Shown: positions 26,456-35,456, counted from the stretch's first letter. The stretch is DNA of 64,000 nt from Spirosoma agri (GCF_010747415.1 NZ_JAAGNZ010000001.1:3906001-3970000), one strand, 5' to 3'. Notes: generated from the sequence alone by a model not told the origin. Translations and numbers: made by a program.

Positions 26456-27586
26456 TTAGGTAGTCTGACCTCTCCCACGAACGAACAGCTGTTTCAGCTG
26501 ATCGACCATGGACCCGTCGTTCGAGACGGAAATCGAACTGATCTTATCCGCGATTTTTTCGACGTATTCCATCTCCTTCAATTTCCAGAGCATCTCGTTA
26601 TCTTCCATCAACTTCGCCGTGTTCAGCAGACTGCGGGTCGACGCGGTTTCCTCCCGACGCATGATGGTGTTGGCCTGCGCTTTCTTTTCGGCCATAAGTA
26701 CCTGGTTCATGATATCGCGCATATCACCCGGCAGAATGATGTCCCGAACGCCACCGTTGCGCAGCTCGACACCCAGTTCAGCGGCTTTATCGGCGGTGGT
26801 CTTTATCACGAACGGGGCCAGTTCTCCTTTCTTCTCCAGAAGCTCGTCGAGTGTCAGGCTGCCAACATAGTCGCGCAAGGCCAGCTGAATCGACACGTAC
26901 AACTGCTTGTCGTACTCCTTATTATCGACCAGCGCTTTGATCACATCCTGCACATGATACTGCACGTAAAAGCTCAGGCGCAGCGACGCTTTGTCTTTCG
27001 TCAGAATTTCCTGTCCGGAGACTTCCATCTGCTGCTGGCGCGTATCGACTTTCAGCACCTGAACGGGCGTGTTGTTTTTCCACCAGTGATACGTACCAGC
27101 GGTCAGGACCCGGTCGAATTTCCAGTCGATGAACAGGATACCTTTCTCGTGGGACTCGACGGTAAAGGTGCGCACATAGGCCGATAACGGCTGAGGCATC
27201 AGCGATACCAGATTGATGGTAGCCGGAATGTCGAGCTGGCTTAGATCAGCCTTGATGTAGTCGTACTGTTTAACACCTTTCCAGTACGCCCAGCGACCTT
27301 TAGGCAGGACCGTCTGAAAAAGTCCCATCGATCCGGCTACCCGGTCGTACTGGAGCGCAATTTCATTTTCCTTCACCTCAACCACATCAAGTTCAGCGGC
27401 TACAGCCGGGTATTCCAGCAACAGAGCCAGATCGCAGGGCGGATTCTTTAACAGCTCACCCCGATTGTAGACATAAACAGTTTCATTCGACCAAAGCCAA
27501 TGGTTACCTGCCGATAGCTTCTTTTGAAAGCCACCCTGTTTAAATACCAACCCAATTTGCTGGGCCTGGATGCGTACCGTTTTCAT
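26456..27586 (-). CDS. SPFH/Band 7 domain protein (slipin-type)
   Basis: 376 residues from ATG at 27586 (MKTVRIQAQQIGLVFKQGG); the frame opens 15 codons earlier. It has no strong N-terminal transmembrane helix, unlike typical stomatin/slipin proteins. The central band-7 region has FTVESHEKGILFIDWKFDRVL, VDTRQQQMEVSGQEILTKDKASLRL and VQYHVQDVIKALVDNKEYDKQLY, followed by VGSLTLDELLEKKGELAPFV and a C-terminal alpha-helical part (ILPGDMRDIMNQVLMAEKKAQANTIMRREETASTR, read in parts). SPFH proteins form oligomeric membrane scaffolds that organise proteases or lipid domains. The usual NfeD partner is not present next to it. Convergent with GH42. Confidence 0.85.
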   Translation of the reverse strand: MKTVRIQAQQIGLVFKQGGFQKKLSAGNHWLWSNETVYVYNRGELLKNPPCDLALLLEYPAVAAELDVVEVKENEIALQYDRVAGSMGLFQTVLPKGRWAYWKGVKQYDYIKADLSQLDIPATINLVSLMPQPLSAYVRTFTVESHEKGILFIDWKFDRVLTAGTYHWWKNNTPVQVLKVDTRQQQMEVSGQEILTKDKASLRLSFYVQYHVQDVIKALVDNKEYDKQLYVSIQLALRDYVGSLTLDELLEKKGELAPFVIKTTADKAAELGVELRNGGVRDIILPGDMRDIMNQVLMAEKKAQANTIMRREETASTRSLLNTAKLMEDNEMLWKLKEMEYVEKIADKISSISVSNDGSMVDQLKQLFVRGRGQTT

Positions 27587-27934
27587 GATCGTATTTTTTA
27601 TAGGGTAATTCATAAACCAGTTCGAAATCATCCAGTTAGCCAGGGCGGAAGCCGGTTAGCTCCTGCTTTGGTACACTCGTTCAACGAACAATCCGGACCG
27701 GGTGATCGATCGAATTGACGCACACGCGCTTATCCATCCGATCAACCCGTCAGAATACAGTCCCGAACGGTTGCACGCCCGGCAAACGCGACACCTGCCT
27801 GCTGGCTCCAACTAACTCGTTATGCCTCTGGTAAGCCAGCGACACAACCGGACAACTTCGAACCGATTCAGCGCACTTGAGTAGCCTTTTTAGAAGTGGC
27901 CGTCTTCATCCAACCAACGGATCAACCGGTTAGG
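27587..27934. other. Intergenic stretch upstream of the SPFH and WYL genes
   Basis: Divergent region of about 350 bp. A short dyad ATCAACC/GGTTGAT at 27921-27940 (GATCAACCGGTTAGGGTTGAT) is the only structure I see before the tRNA-like sequence. No coding frame of note. Confidence 0.4.
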
Positions 27935-28004
27935 GTTGATAGCGGGATTCGAACCCGCATTTGTCAACAGAGCCCGTCATAACCAACAGCATATCGACAT
28001 CAGC
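27935..28004 (-). other. Degenerate tRNA-like sequence
   Basis: Read on the minus strand, GCGGGTTCGAATCCCGC at 27958-27942 is a perfect T-arm with the consensus TTCGAAT loop, followed by TATCAACC like an acceptor 3' strand. About 60 nt upstream GCTGATG can pair with it (one mismatch, one wobble), and GTTGGTTATGAC resembles a D-loop. The anticodon stem is not formed and the spacing is about 5 nt too short, so it is not an intact tRNA. It may be a remnant of a tRNA gene or of an integration site. Confidence 0.35.
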
Positions 28005-28068
28005 CAGTGGCCGCGATACTATGGGGCAATACTAATACCCACATCAGGTTTGGTTATCGGTACATCTG

Positions 28069-28116
28069 TCGTAACGGCGAACCATCGCATCGGCGAACCG
28101 TCGCAACGGCGAACCG
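28069..28116. repeat. Three 16-bp direct repeats upstream of the WYL regulator
   Basis: TCGTAACGGCGAACCA (28069-28084), TCGCATCGGCGAACCG (28085-28100) and TCGCAACGGCGAACCG (28101-28116) are contiguous, differing at one to three positions, 86 bp before the regulator's ATG. Contiguous repeats with this period are typical of operators for oligomeric regulators. A hairpin CTGCGCA/TGCGCAG follows at about 28139-28160. Confidence 0.75.
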
Positions 28117-28202
28117 TCCTGACAAAGGTTAAGGGCTACTGCGCAGTGTTTTTGCGCAGTTCAGAAAATTTTTCCTATTTTCCAGAAAAAGCTGAAAGTC
28201 AG

Positions 28203-29243
28203 ATGCCCTCTAACCGAAACGCTCTCGTTCGCTACAAAACGCTGGATGCGTGTCTGCGCAATCGTCAGCGAAAGTGGACGCTCAACGACCTGATCGAAAC
28301 CGTCTCCGATGCCCTGTATGAATACGAAGGCGTCACCAAGGGCATCAGCCGACGCACGGTTCAGGCCGATCTTCAGATGATGCGGAGCGACAAGCTGGGC
28401 TATTTTGCGCCCATCGTCGTGATCGACAAAAAATACTACACCTACGACGATCCCACCTATAGCATTACCAACATTCCCCTGACGGATGGTGATTTGTCGC
28501 GAATGAATGAGGCCGTTACCATTTTAAAGCAATTCAAAGGCTTCTCACATTTTACGGCACTCAATGAAGTCGTGCAGAAACTGGAAGATCACGTGTATTC
28601 GACGGCGCAAAAATCAGCGTCGGTGATTGACTTCGAAAAGAACGAGCAACTGAAGGGACTGCATTATCTGGACGAACTGTACCAGGCCGTCATTCAAAAG
28701 CGGGCCCTGCGGGTTCAGTATCAATCCTTTTTGGCGCGGCTTCCGCAAACGTTCACCTTTCATGTCTGGTGGTTGAAAGAGTTTAAGAACCGCTGGTTTG
28801 CCGTGGGTGCGCGCGACAAAAAAAGATACATTATGAATCTGGCGCTGGATCGGATGCTATCGATAACGCTGGCCCCTGATGTCGACTATATACCCAACCG
28901 GACGATTGATCCTGATGCTTACTACCGCAACGTGATAGGCGTATCGGTCAGCGAAACTGTACGTCCTGTTCAAGTCAGGTTATTCGTTAGTCACTTGCAC
29001 GCGCCCTACGTGGAGACGAAGCCCTTTCATCACTCGCAGCAGGTGCTGGAGCGAGCAGCAGAAGGCATTGTCATACAACTGGATGTACAACATAATTTAG
29101 AGTTGGAACGAGAAATTCTGGGGTTTGCCGAGGGTATTCAAGTCCTCGAACCCGAACGACTTCGCCGGGTTATCCAAAAACGATTAGAGGCTGGTTTGAC
29201 TGCCTATCGGGATGCAAACCCCGGCTTACCGGTAGTGGAATGA
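28203..29243 (+). CDS. WYL-domain transcriptional regulator
   Basis: 346 residues from ATG at 28203. The frame is open from 27936, but that extension runs across the tRNA-like sequence and the 16-bp repeats. N-terminus (ALVRYKTLDACLRNRQRKWTLNDLIETVSDALYEYEG and GISRRTVQADLQMMRSD, read in parts) is a winged HTH. The WYL region shows LDELYQAVIQKRALRVQYQSF, FHVWWLKEFKNRWFAVGARDKKRYIMNLALDRM (read in parts) and a C-terminal ligand-binding WCX domain (VRLFVSHLHAPYVETKPFHHSQQVL). WYL proteins sense nucleic acids or nucleotides and regulate DNA-damage, defence or metabolic genes. The target is unknown; the repeats upstream suggest autoregulation. Followed by TetR 128 bp later. Confidence 0.88.
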   Translation: MPSNRNALVRYKTLDACLRNRQRKWTLNDLIETVSDALYEYEGVTKGISRRTVQADLQMMRSDKLGYFAPIVVIDKKYYTYDDPTYSITNIPLTDGDLSRMNEAVTILKQFKGFSHFTALNEVVQKLEDHVYSTAQKSASVIDFEKNEQLKGLHYLDELYQAVIQKRALRVQYQSFLARLPQTFTFHVWWLKEFKNRWFAVGARDKKRYIMNLALDRMLSITLAPDVDYIPNRTIDPDAYYRNVIGVSVSETVRPVQVRLFVSHLHAPYVETKPFHHSQQVLERAAEGIVIQLDVQHNLELEREILGFAEGIQVLEPERLRRVIQKRLEAGLTAYRDANPGLPVVE

Positions 29244-29339
29244 GTAAAATTAAACCATAATATTCTGATTATAAGCACTTTTAGGTTAGTTTAGAAAAAG
29301 CAGCCTACTAGTAGGAAACTTTTCTAATGGTAGTATAGT

Positions 29340-29350
29340 TAACAGTGTTA
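29340..29350. promoter_or_regulatory. Palindromic operator upstream of TetR regulator
   Basis: TAACAGTGTTA, a 5+1+5 palindrome 22 bp before the TetR start codon, identical in its centre to the operator at 29990-30004. It probably mediates autorepression. Confidence 0.6.
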
Positions 29351-29371
29351 TAAAACAGAACACACCCCAAC

Positions 29372-29974
29372 ATGGGAATTCTTGAGCGTCGGTTACGGCA
29401 GAAAGTAGAAGTAAAAACCAGCATCTTACAGGCAGCGTGGCAACTGGTTCTGGAGGAAGGCTGGCAGGCGCTTTCGATCCGTAAGATTGCCGATGCCATC
29501 GAGTATAGCGTCCCCGTGATCTACAGTCACTTCGAAAACAAAGACGCTATTCTGACGGAGTTTACCAAAGAAGGGTTCCGTCTTTTGACCGAAGAAGTAC
29601 GTCGGCAACGTGATACCCGGCAGGATGCCAGTCAGCAACTGGAAGCCATTGCGCAGGGTTACTGGGACTTTGCCTTTGCCAATAAGGAGTTTTACCAGCT
29701 TATGTTTGGGCTTGGTATACCCCGTTGCGAAGAGGTTAGTCAGGTTTCTGAAATGCAGCAGTTTTCGGACGTGCTGATCTCGGTCATTCAGGAAGCGATC
29801 CGAACCAGCCGACACCCCGACGTTGATTCGTTTCTGAAGTTTCACACCTACTGGTCTATCCTGCACGGATTGGTTTCCATTCAGATGATCGACCAAAAGG
29901 CAGGCGCCAACCCCTGGAGCAAACTGGTATTGCAGGACGCCATCAGTGGGTTCATTAAGTCGATAAACGGCTAA
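29372..29974 (+). CDS. TetR/AcrR-family repressor of the pirin-YceI-DsbA-nitroreductase operon
   Basis: 200 residues. The N-terminal HTH is clear: ILQAAWQLVLEEGWQALSIRKIADAIEYSVPVIYSHFENKDAILTEF, read in parts, with the TetR-type IYSHFENKDAI recognition helix. The C-terminal two-thirds is an all-helical ligand-binding domain (QLMFGLGIPRCEEVSQVSEMQQF). A small molecule or electrophile is the likely inducer, unknown. The same palindrome precedes this gene and the pirin gene downstream, so it should repress both itself and the following operon. It is 128 bp after the WYL gene, on the same strand. Confidence 0.9.
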   Translation: MGILERRLRQKVEVKTSILQAAWQLVLEEGWQALSIRKIADAIEYSVPVIYSHFENKDAILTEFTKEGFRLLTEEVRRQRDTRQDASQQLEAIAQGYWDFAFANKEFYQLMFGLGIPRCEEVSQVSEMQQFSDVLISVIQEAIRTSRHPDVDSFLKFHTYWSILHGLVSIQMIDQKAGANPWSKLVLQDAISGFIKSING

Positions 29975-29989
29975 TTTTTTTGACTTTTC

Positions 29990-30004
29990 CCTAACAGTGT
30001 TAGG
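29990..30004. promoter_or_regulatory. Palindromic operator for TetR, in front of the pirin operon
   Basis: CCTAACAGTGTTAGG is a perfect 7+1+7 palindrome, 45 bp before the pirin start. It lies between a T7GA tract (29975-29983) and TAGGATTTA (30001-30009), which resemble -33 and -7 promoter boxes. Binding there would block RNA polymerase. Confidence 0.7.
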
Positions 30005-30048
30005 ATTTATACCATCGATAGAACACTAAGACTTTTCTCAACAGTACC

Positions 30049-30903
30049 ATGTTACACGTAACAAGAATCCATAAGGCAGACTACGCACCAATCAGTGATC
30101 TGGTCACGTACCGGGCCCTTCCTACGGCGAATGTCAGTATGATCGATCCCTTTCTGTTCCTGAACCATCACGGTCCTCAGGTATACGAACCAAACAACCA
30201 CGGCCTTCCGTTCGGCCCCCATCCACACCGGGGGATGGAAACGGTGACGTTTATCCTCGACGGCGATATTTCACACAAAGACAGCGGTGGTCACGAAAGC
30301 GTTATCACGGCGGGCGGTGTCCAGTGGATGACGGCTGGACGGGGGCTGATTCATGCCGAAACGTCTTCCGATGCGTTCCAGAAAAATGGCGGTAAGCTGG
30401 AAATTCTACAATTGTGGCTAAACCTGCCCGCCCGGCTGAAAATGACACCCCCCTTTTACAAAGGGCTACAACGCGAAGAAATTCCAAGTGTGACGCTGGA
30501 CGGGGGCAACGTTACCGTCAACCTCATTGCGGGCGACTGGGATGGACAAAAAGCGGCTTTCAACTCCGAAACCGGCGTTCATCTGAATACCATCTACGCC
30601 AAGGCGGGTGGCCGTTTAACCGTCACGATTCCGCAGGATCACCACATTTTCTTCTACGTCATCAAGGGTAATCTAACGGCGAATGGAACCAAGGTCGATG
30701 CGCTGAAACTGGCCGAGTTCAATCAAGATGGCGATACGTTGACGATCACCGCCGATACCGACAGTATTCTGCTGCTGGGCCACGCGAAACCGCTGGACGA
30801 ACCCGTCGTTGCGCAAGGTCCTTTCGTAATGAATACCCAACAGGAAATCCAGGAAGCCTACGCCGATTATCGGCAGGGCAAATTCGGCACCTGGACTCAC
30901 TAA
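30049..30903 (+). CDS. Pirin family protein
   Basis: 284 residues of a bicupin. The N-terminal cupin has FGPHPHRGMETVTFILDGDISHKDSGGH, with the metal ligands in HPHRGMETV, and WMTAGRGLIHAE follows. The C-terminal cupin (GDWDGQKAAFNSETGVHL; IFFYVIKGNLTANGTKVDALKLAEF) is complete. Pirins bind iron and some oxidise quercetin; many are induced by redox or antibiotic stress. First gene of a four-gene operon (pirin, YceI, DsbA-like, nitroreductase) behind a TetR operator. Spacing to YceI is 39 bp. Cytoplasmic. Confidence 0.92.
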   Translation: MLHVTRIHKADYAPISDLVTYRALPTANVSMIDPFLFLNHHGPQVYEPNNHGLPFGPHPHRGMETVTFILDGDISHKDSGGHESVITAGGVQWMTAGRGLIHAETSSDAFQKNGGKLEILQLWLNLPARLKMTPPFYKGLQREEIPSVTLDGGNVTVNLIAGDWDGQKAAFNSETGVHLNTIYAKAGGRLTVTIPQDHHIFFYVIKGNLTANGTKVDALKLAEFNQDGDTLTITADTDSILLLGHAKPLDEPVVAQGPFVMNTQQEIQEAYADYRQGKFGTWTH

Positions 30904-30942
30904 TCCATTTTTAGTTTATCAATTCAATCAATTTCCGCAATC

Positions 30943-31476
30943 ATGGCAACCACAAAATGGGTCGTTGACCCAATGCACTCCGAAGTACAGTTTAAAATCA
31001 AGCACCTGGTTATCTCGACCGTGACGGGCACATTCCGTCAGTTTGAAGGCGGTGCAACAACCGAGCATGACGATTTCGACGGGGCCGAAGTTCACTTTTC
31101 ACTGGACGTAGCCAGTGTCGATACCAATCAGGAAATGCGGGATACGCACTTGAAGTCGGCTGAGTTTTTCGAGGCAGATACCTATCCGACGATCACGTTC
31201 AAATCGACTTCGTTCAAGAAGATAGACGATGATGAATACACGCTGACGGGCGATTTGACCATGAAGGGCATCACCAAACCCGTGTCGCTTAAAGCCGAAT
31301 ACGGTGGAACGGCCAAGGACGGATACGGCAATCAGAAACTTGGTTTTGAAGTAACCGGAAAGATCAACCGCAAAGAATTTGGCCTCACCTACAACGCGCT
31401 GACCGAAACGGGTGGCCTTGCCTTGGGCGAAGACATTAAGCTGATCGCGAATATCCAGTTGTCACAGGCAGCCTAA
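30943..31476 (+). CDS. YceI family protein
   Basis: 177 residues, a complete YceI lipocalin-like domain: TKWVVDPMHSEVQFKIKHLVISTVTGTFRQFEGG at the start, DVASVDTNQEMRDTHLKSAEFFEADTYPTITFKST in the middle and RKEFGLTYNALTETGGLALGEDIKLIANIQL at the end (each read in parts). These proteins bind polyprenyl quinones or amides in a beta barrel. This copy lacks a signal peptide, so it is cytoplasmic as in many Bacteroidota operons of this type. Second gene of the TetR-controlled operon, 12 bp before the DsbA-like gene. Confidence 0.92.
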   Translation: MATTKWVVDPMHSEVQFKIKHLVISTVTGTFRQFEGGATTEHDDFDGAEVHFSLDVASVDTNQEMRDTHLKSAEFFEADTYPTITFKSTSFKKIDDDEYTLTGDLTMKGITKPVSLKAEYGGTAKDGYGNQKLGFEVTGKINRKEFGLTYNALTETGGLALGEDIKLIANIQLSQAA

Positions 31477-31488
31477 CTTCTGAACAAG

Positions 31489-32193
31489 ATGGACGTAGAA
31501 ATCTGGAGCGATGTCATGTGCCCGTTCTGTTACATCGGTAAACGGAAATTTGAGCACGCCCTTGACCAATTTGCGCATAAAGCGCAGGTGAACGTTGTCT
31601 GGAAAAGCTTTCAGCTGAATCCGGACATGAAAACGGAGCCGGGCAAAACCATCAATCAGTATCTGGCCGACATAAAAGGCTGGAGTCTGGACGAAGCCAA
31701 ACGCATGAACGACCGCGTGACGGCAATGGCGAGTGAAGTGGGGCTGACCTACGACTTCGATAAAGCGGTTGTCGCGAATTCGTGGGATGCTCACCGGCTC
31801 ATCCAGCTGGCGAAACAGCATAATCTGGGCGATGCCGTCGAAGAACGACTGTTTCGGGCCTACTTTACCGAGGGTCGCGACACATCCGATCAAGCCACGC
31901 TACTTGAACTGGGCACAGAAATTGGCATTCCCACTACGGATATCGAACAGATGCTGCAAAGCAATCAGTTTGCCGAGGCCGTTGCGCATGACATCGACGA
32001 AGCGCAGCAGGTCGGGGCGCGGGGCGTTCCGTTCTTCGTGCTGAACCGTCAGTATGCCGTTTCGGGTGCTCAACAGCCCGAGACATTCTTAGGTGCGCTT
32101 GAAACGGCCTGGTCGGCATGGGAAAAAGCCAACCCAGTCGTAACCCAGCCGTCAACCGACGGACCCGCCTGTACCCCCGGCGAAGCCTGTTAA
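31489..32193 (+). CDS. DsbA-family oxidoreductase, FrnE-like
   Basis: 234 residues. VEIWSDVMCPFCYIGKRKFE at the N-terminus holds the active-site CPFC (Cys11, Cys14). An inserted helical domain follows (LAKQHNLGDAVEERLFRAYFTEGRD) and the cis-Pro segment is ARGVPFFVLNRQYAVSGAQQPETF, the FrnE signature. The C-terminal tail holds a second Cys pair (PACTPGEAC). Members act as cytoplasmic thiol-disulfide exchangers, sometimes induced by oxidative stress. Third gene of the operon; 12 bp after YceI and 48 bp before the nitroreductase gene. Confidence 0.9.
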   Translation: MDVEIWSDVMCPFCYIGKRKFEHALDQFAHKAQVNVVWKSFQLNPDMKTEPGKTINQYLADIKGWSLDEAKRMNDRVTAMASEVGLTYDFDKAVVANSWDAHRLIQLAKQHNLGDAVEERLFRAYFTEGRDTSDQATLLELGTEIGIPTTDIEQMLQSNQFAEAVAHDIDEAQQVGARGVPFFVLNRQYAVSGAQQPETFLGALETAWSAWEKANPVVTQPSTDGPACTPGEAC

Positions 32194-32241
32194 CGAGCCT
32201 CTTTCAATACCTTATCAATCCCCATTTACAGACATACAACC

Positions 32242-32874
32242 GTGGAATTACTCGATGCAATGAACTGGCGGTACGCTGCAAAAAAAATGAATGGTCAGAT
32301 CGTACCGACCGAAAAAGTAGATACCATTCTGGAATCAATCCGGTTATCGGCTTCATCAGTAGGCTTGCAGCCGTACGACGTAATCCTGATCAGCAATCAC
32401 GAGCTAAAAGGTAAAATTCACGAGCTAGCCTGTCCACAGCCGCAAATCGTCGAAGGCTCACACCTGCTGGTTTTTGCCTACTGGACAAACGTAGACGCGG
32501 CCAAGATCGACACCTATATGCAGCTGATTGCCGATACGCGCCATGTTTCCGTCGAATCGCTGACGCCCTTTGCTGATTCAGTTAAAGGTGGTCTTCTGAG
32601 CAAAACACCTGAGGATCTGGCCGTATGGGCATCTCGTCAGGCGTATATTGGCCTGGGATCAGCCTTGATCGCGGCAGCCACCGAACACGTTGACGCTACG
32701 CCAATAGAAGGGTTCAACGCAGATGCTCTCGACAAAATTCTGGATTTACCCGCCAAAGGGTTGCGCAGTGTAGCCCTTATGGCGCTGGGTTACCGGGACG
32801 AGGAAAAAGATTTTCTGTCAAAAGCACCCAAAGTACGCCGTTCCAGAAACGATTTTTTTACCGAGCTGGCGTAA
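32242..32874 (+). CDS. NAD(P)H-dependent nitroreductase family protein
   Basis: 210 residues starting at GTG 32242. LLDAMNWRYAAKKMNGQIVPTEKVDTILESIRLSASSVGLQPY (read in parts) is the N-terminal FMN-binding part, with SSVGLQP binding the flavin; ASRQAYIGLGSALIAAATEHVDATPIEGF and KGLRSVALMALGYRDEEKDF finish the domain. This is the NfsB/FRP-like oxygen-insensitive nitroreductase family that reduces quinones and nitro compounds with two electrons. Last gene of the operon; it converges with the GH95 gene across a palindrome. Cytoplasmic. No earlier ATG exists in a suitable place. Confidence 0.9.
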   Translation: MELLDAMNWRYAAKKMNGQIVPTEKVDTILESIRLSASSVGLQPYDVILISNHELKGKIHELACPQPQIVEGSHLLVFAYWTNVDAAKIDTYMQLIADTRHVSVESLTPFADSVKGGLLSKTPEDLAVWASRQAYIGLGSALIAAATEHVDATPIEGFNADALDKILDLPAKGLRSVALMALGYRDEEKDFLSKAPKVRRSRNDFFTELA

Positions 32875-32928
32875 CTTATCTCACCATCGGGGTGGGCGTT
32901 GCTCTTTCTACTACCTCAAGGATGCTCG

Positions 32929-32985
32929 CTAAACGGTAGTTGATACGCCGTATCTTGAAGATACGGCGTATCAACTACCGTTTAG
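32929..32985. repeat. Long loopless palindrome with shared core (family A, copy 2); bidirectional terminator candidate
   Basis: 57 nt forming a perfect 28-bp stem around G at 32957. The core CCGTATCTTGAAGATACGG is identical to that of the copy at 7416-7476 apart from one base, but the outer arm (starting CTAAACGGTAGTTGA) is unrelated. It is 3 bp from the GH95 stop codon and in a convergent gap. Confidence 0.88.
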
Positions 32986-32987
32986 TT

Positions 32988-35456
32988 TTACTTCATCGTA
33001 AGCGTGTAACTTTTACCGGGTTGGGTTGCAAAATCATAGACGGGACCCATAAACGGCTTCCGCATGATAAGCTGAGCTTGGGGCGACACAATCGGATCTT
33101 TGATAGTCAGTGTCTGAAAGAACGGGTTCGAATTTGCGGCCCCATTGAGTATTGTCGCAAATCCGGTCGTCCGTAACTCGTTCGGAACGCGAATCCGGCA
33201 GTTGCCCCCCAACGTAGACTTAATCGTCACTTTCGCTACTTTTCCATCTTTCCATTCCAGCGATACGATCTCAAAACCACCGCGCGCCCGAAGGCCGCTG
33301 ATGCTCCCGTTCTTCCAGCGATCGGGCAAGGCCGGCAGCAGGTGAATGGCTTCGTCGTGGCTTTGCATCAGCATTTCGGCAATACCCGCCGTGCAGCCAA
33401 AATTACCATCGATCTGAAAAGGCGGATGCGCATCGAATAAATTGGTATATGTCCCTCCGCCCTGTTGGGTGCCTACCGGCGACAACTGGTTCGTGATCAG
33501 CTTGTAAGCCCGATTTCCATCCAGCAGTCGCGCCCACCAGTTGACCTTCCAGCCCATCGACCAGCCCGTCGAAACGTCGCCCCGCTGCTCCAGGGTATTG
33601 CGCGCGGCTGTGAACAGTTGCGGAGTCCGATAAGCGGACAATTGAGCCGATGGGTACAAGCCGTAGAGGTGCGAAATGTGCCGGTGTTTGTCGTCGGGAC
33701 TGTCCAGGTCGTCGATCCATTCCTGCAACTGGCCGTGCTTACCAACCTGCATCGGAGGCAGCTGCGCCAGCTTACTCTGCACCAGTTTAACAAAATCAGC
33801 ATCGGTATTCAGCAATTTAGCAGCCCGGATAACGCTGGTGAAACAATCGAACACGATCTGATTGTCCATGGTCACGCCCGCGTCGATCGAGGTATTCGGA
33901 CGGGTAGACGGCGCATTTTCGGGCGACATACCGGGGCAGACCACCAGATAATGATGATTGGGGTCTTCGACCAGATAGTCCACGAAAAATTCAGCCGCCC
34001 CTTTCATGGCCGGATACACCGATTTGAGGTAATTTTTATCGCCTGAGTAAAGGTATTTCTCCCACAGATGCTGGCTCAGCCACCCCCCGCCCATCGGCCA
34101 CATCGAGTAATAAATCGCGTCGACGGGTCCCGTGATTCGCCAGAGATCGGTATTGTGATGCGCGACCCAGCCTTTGGCTCCATACATGACACGCGCTGTC
34201 TCGCGACCTGTCTGCGCTAGCTCGTTTATCATCTGCACCAATGGCTCATGCATCTCGGTCAGGTTGGTAACCTCAGCTGGCCAGTAGTTCATCTCAGTGT
34301 TGATATTGATCGTGTATTTGCTATCCCAGGGCGGGTCCATCCGATCGTTCCAAAGGCCCTGCAACGTTCCCGGCTGCCCCAGAACGCCGTTTCGACCCGG
34401 TTGCGATGCCGAAATCAGCAGATACCGCCCAAACTGAAAATACAACGACACCAGCTGCGGGTCATCTCCCGATGCAAACTGTTGAATGCGTTCATCGGTT
34501 GGCAGTTCGGCGGCTTTGGTCGAACCCAGATTCAATTTAACGCGCTTGAAGTAACGTTGATAAGCGGCAACATGATCGGTCAGAATCGTCGAAAAGGGTC
34601 GTTTCGTAGCCCGGCTCAGGTAATTATCGGTTAATACCTGTGGGTTGGCGGTGAGGGTTTTGTAATCGACAACATTGGTCGCCATCGAGACATAAAGCGT
34701 AGCCGCATTCGCTTCACTTACCAATACTGACGTATCGGTTTTGGTCGTCTTTCCTCCCTCCGCGATAACCCGCACGTGAGCATTGAAGCGTACCTGCCCT
34801 TTCACCCCTTCGTGATCGCTCGTCGTACCGGTTAACACTAGTTTGTCGTCGCCTTCAACGGTTCGCTGGCTTCGTTGCAGACTCGTGAGGAACCCCGAAA
34901 ACGATACCTTTCCGGGCTTGCTGGCCGTCAGCCGCACAACGATCACCTGATCAGGTACGGACGCAATCACCTGCCGCGTGTAGCGCACACCATCGACCGT
35001 ATACTGCGTTGTGGCGATCGCTTTCTCGATGTCCAGATCGCGGTAATACGCCGTGTAGGTCTGGTGATTCGGGAAATCCAGCAGCAGGTTGCCGACGGGC
35101 TGGTATTTCATCCCGTTGTTGGTCTTCGATTGAATGTTCGCTTCGGCCAGTTTTTGCGCTTCAGCCTGTTTACCCTCGAAAATAAGCTTCCGAATCGCTG
35201 GTAAAGCGGCCAGCGCATCTGGGTTATCATTTCGGTTCGGTCCACCCGACCAGACCGTTGCTTCGTTCAGTTTGATAATTTCCTGACCGGGATTGCCGTA
35301 GACCATTGCCCCCAGTCGGCCATTACCAACCGGCAGGGCATTTGTCCAGACCGTCCCAGCGGGTTGTTTGTACCAAAGTTTTAGGGGCGTCGGTTGTTGA
35401 GCGAACACCGAACAGGAAAGGTAAAGAAAGCAAAACAGGAGTCGAAAATTGGTCAT
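32988..35456 (-). CDS. Secreted GH95 alpha-L-fucosidase/galactosidase
   Basis: 822 residues with a signal peptide ([15 protein letters not shown]). The N-terminal beta domain opens with [46 protein letters not shown] (read in parts), the GH95 signature. The (alpha/alpha)6 barrel holds [17 protein letters not shown] (catalytic Asn pair), [12 protein letters not shown] (catalytic Glu) and [31 protein letters not shown] (Asp region). The family hydrolyses alpha-1,2-L-fucosides, some members L-galactosides, by inversion. Full-length (800 to 850 residues). Probably periplasmic or surface located. It starts at 35456 opposite the DUF1593 gene across a repeat-bearing region. Confidence 0.93.
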   Translation of the reverse strand: MTNFRLLFCFLYLSCSVFAQQPTPLKLWYKQPAGTVWTNALPVGNGRLGAMVYGNPGQEIIKLNEATVWSGGPNRNDNPDALAALPAIRKLIFEGKQAEAQKLAEANIQSKTNNGMKYQPVGNLLLDFPNHQTYTAYYRDLDIEKAIATTQYTVDGVRYTRQVIASVPDQVIVVRLTASKPGKVSFSGFLTSLQRSQRTVEGDDKLVLTGTTSDHEGVKGQVRFNAHVRVIAEGGKTTKTDTSVLVSEANAATLYVSMATNVVDYKTLTANPQVLTDNYLSRATKRPFSTILTDHVAAYQRYFKRVKLNLGSTKAAELPTDERIQQFASGDDPQLVSLYFQFGRYLLISASQPGRNGVLGQPGTLQGLWNDRMDPPWDSKYTININTEMNYWPAEVTNLTEMHEPLVQMINELAQTGRETARVMYGAKGWVAHHNTDLWRITGPVDAIYYSMWPMGGGWLSQHLWEKYLYSGDKNYLKSVYPAMKGAAEFFVDYLVEDPNHHYLVVCPGMSPENAPSTRPNTSIDAGVTMDNQIVFDCFTSVIRAAKLLNTDADFVKLVQSKLAQLPPMQVGKHGQLQEWIDDLDSPDDKHRHISHLYGLYPSAQLSAYRTPQLFTAARNTLEQRGDVSTGWSMGWKVNWWARLLDGNRAYKLITNQLSPVGTQQGGGTYTNLFDAHPPFQIDGNFGCTAGIAEMLMQSHDEAIHLLPALPDRWKNGSISGLRARGGFEIVSLEWKDGKVAKVTIKSTLGGNCRIRVPNELRTTGFATILNGAANSNPFFQTLTIKDPIVSPQAQLIMRKPFMGPVYDFATQPGKSYTLTMK

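Noticed and set aside
28069-28116. Possible CRISPR array
   Set aside because: 16-bp units are contiguous, only three in number, with no spacers.
27936-28202. N-terminal extension of the WYL regulator
   Set aside because: It would run across the tRNA-like sequence and the 16-bp repeats; the ATG at 28203 directly precedes the HTH.
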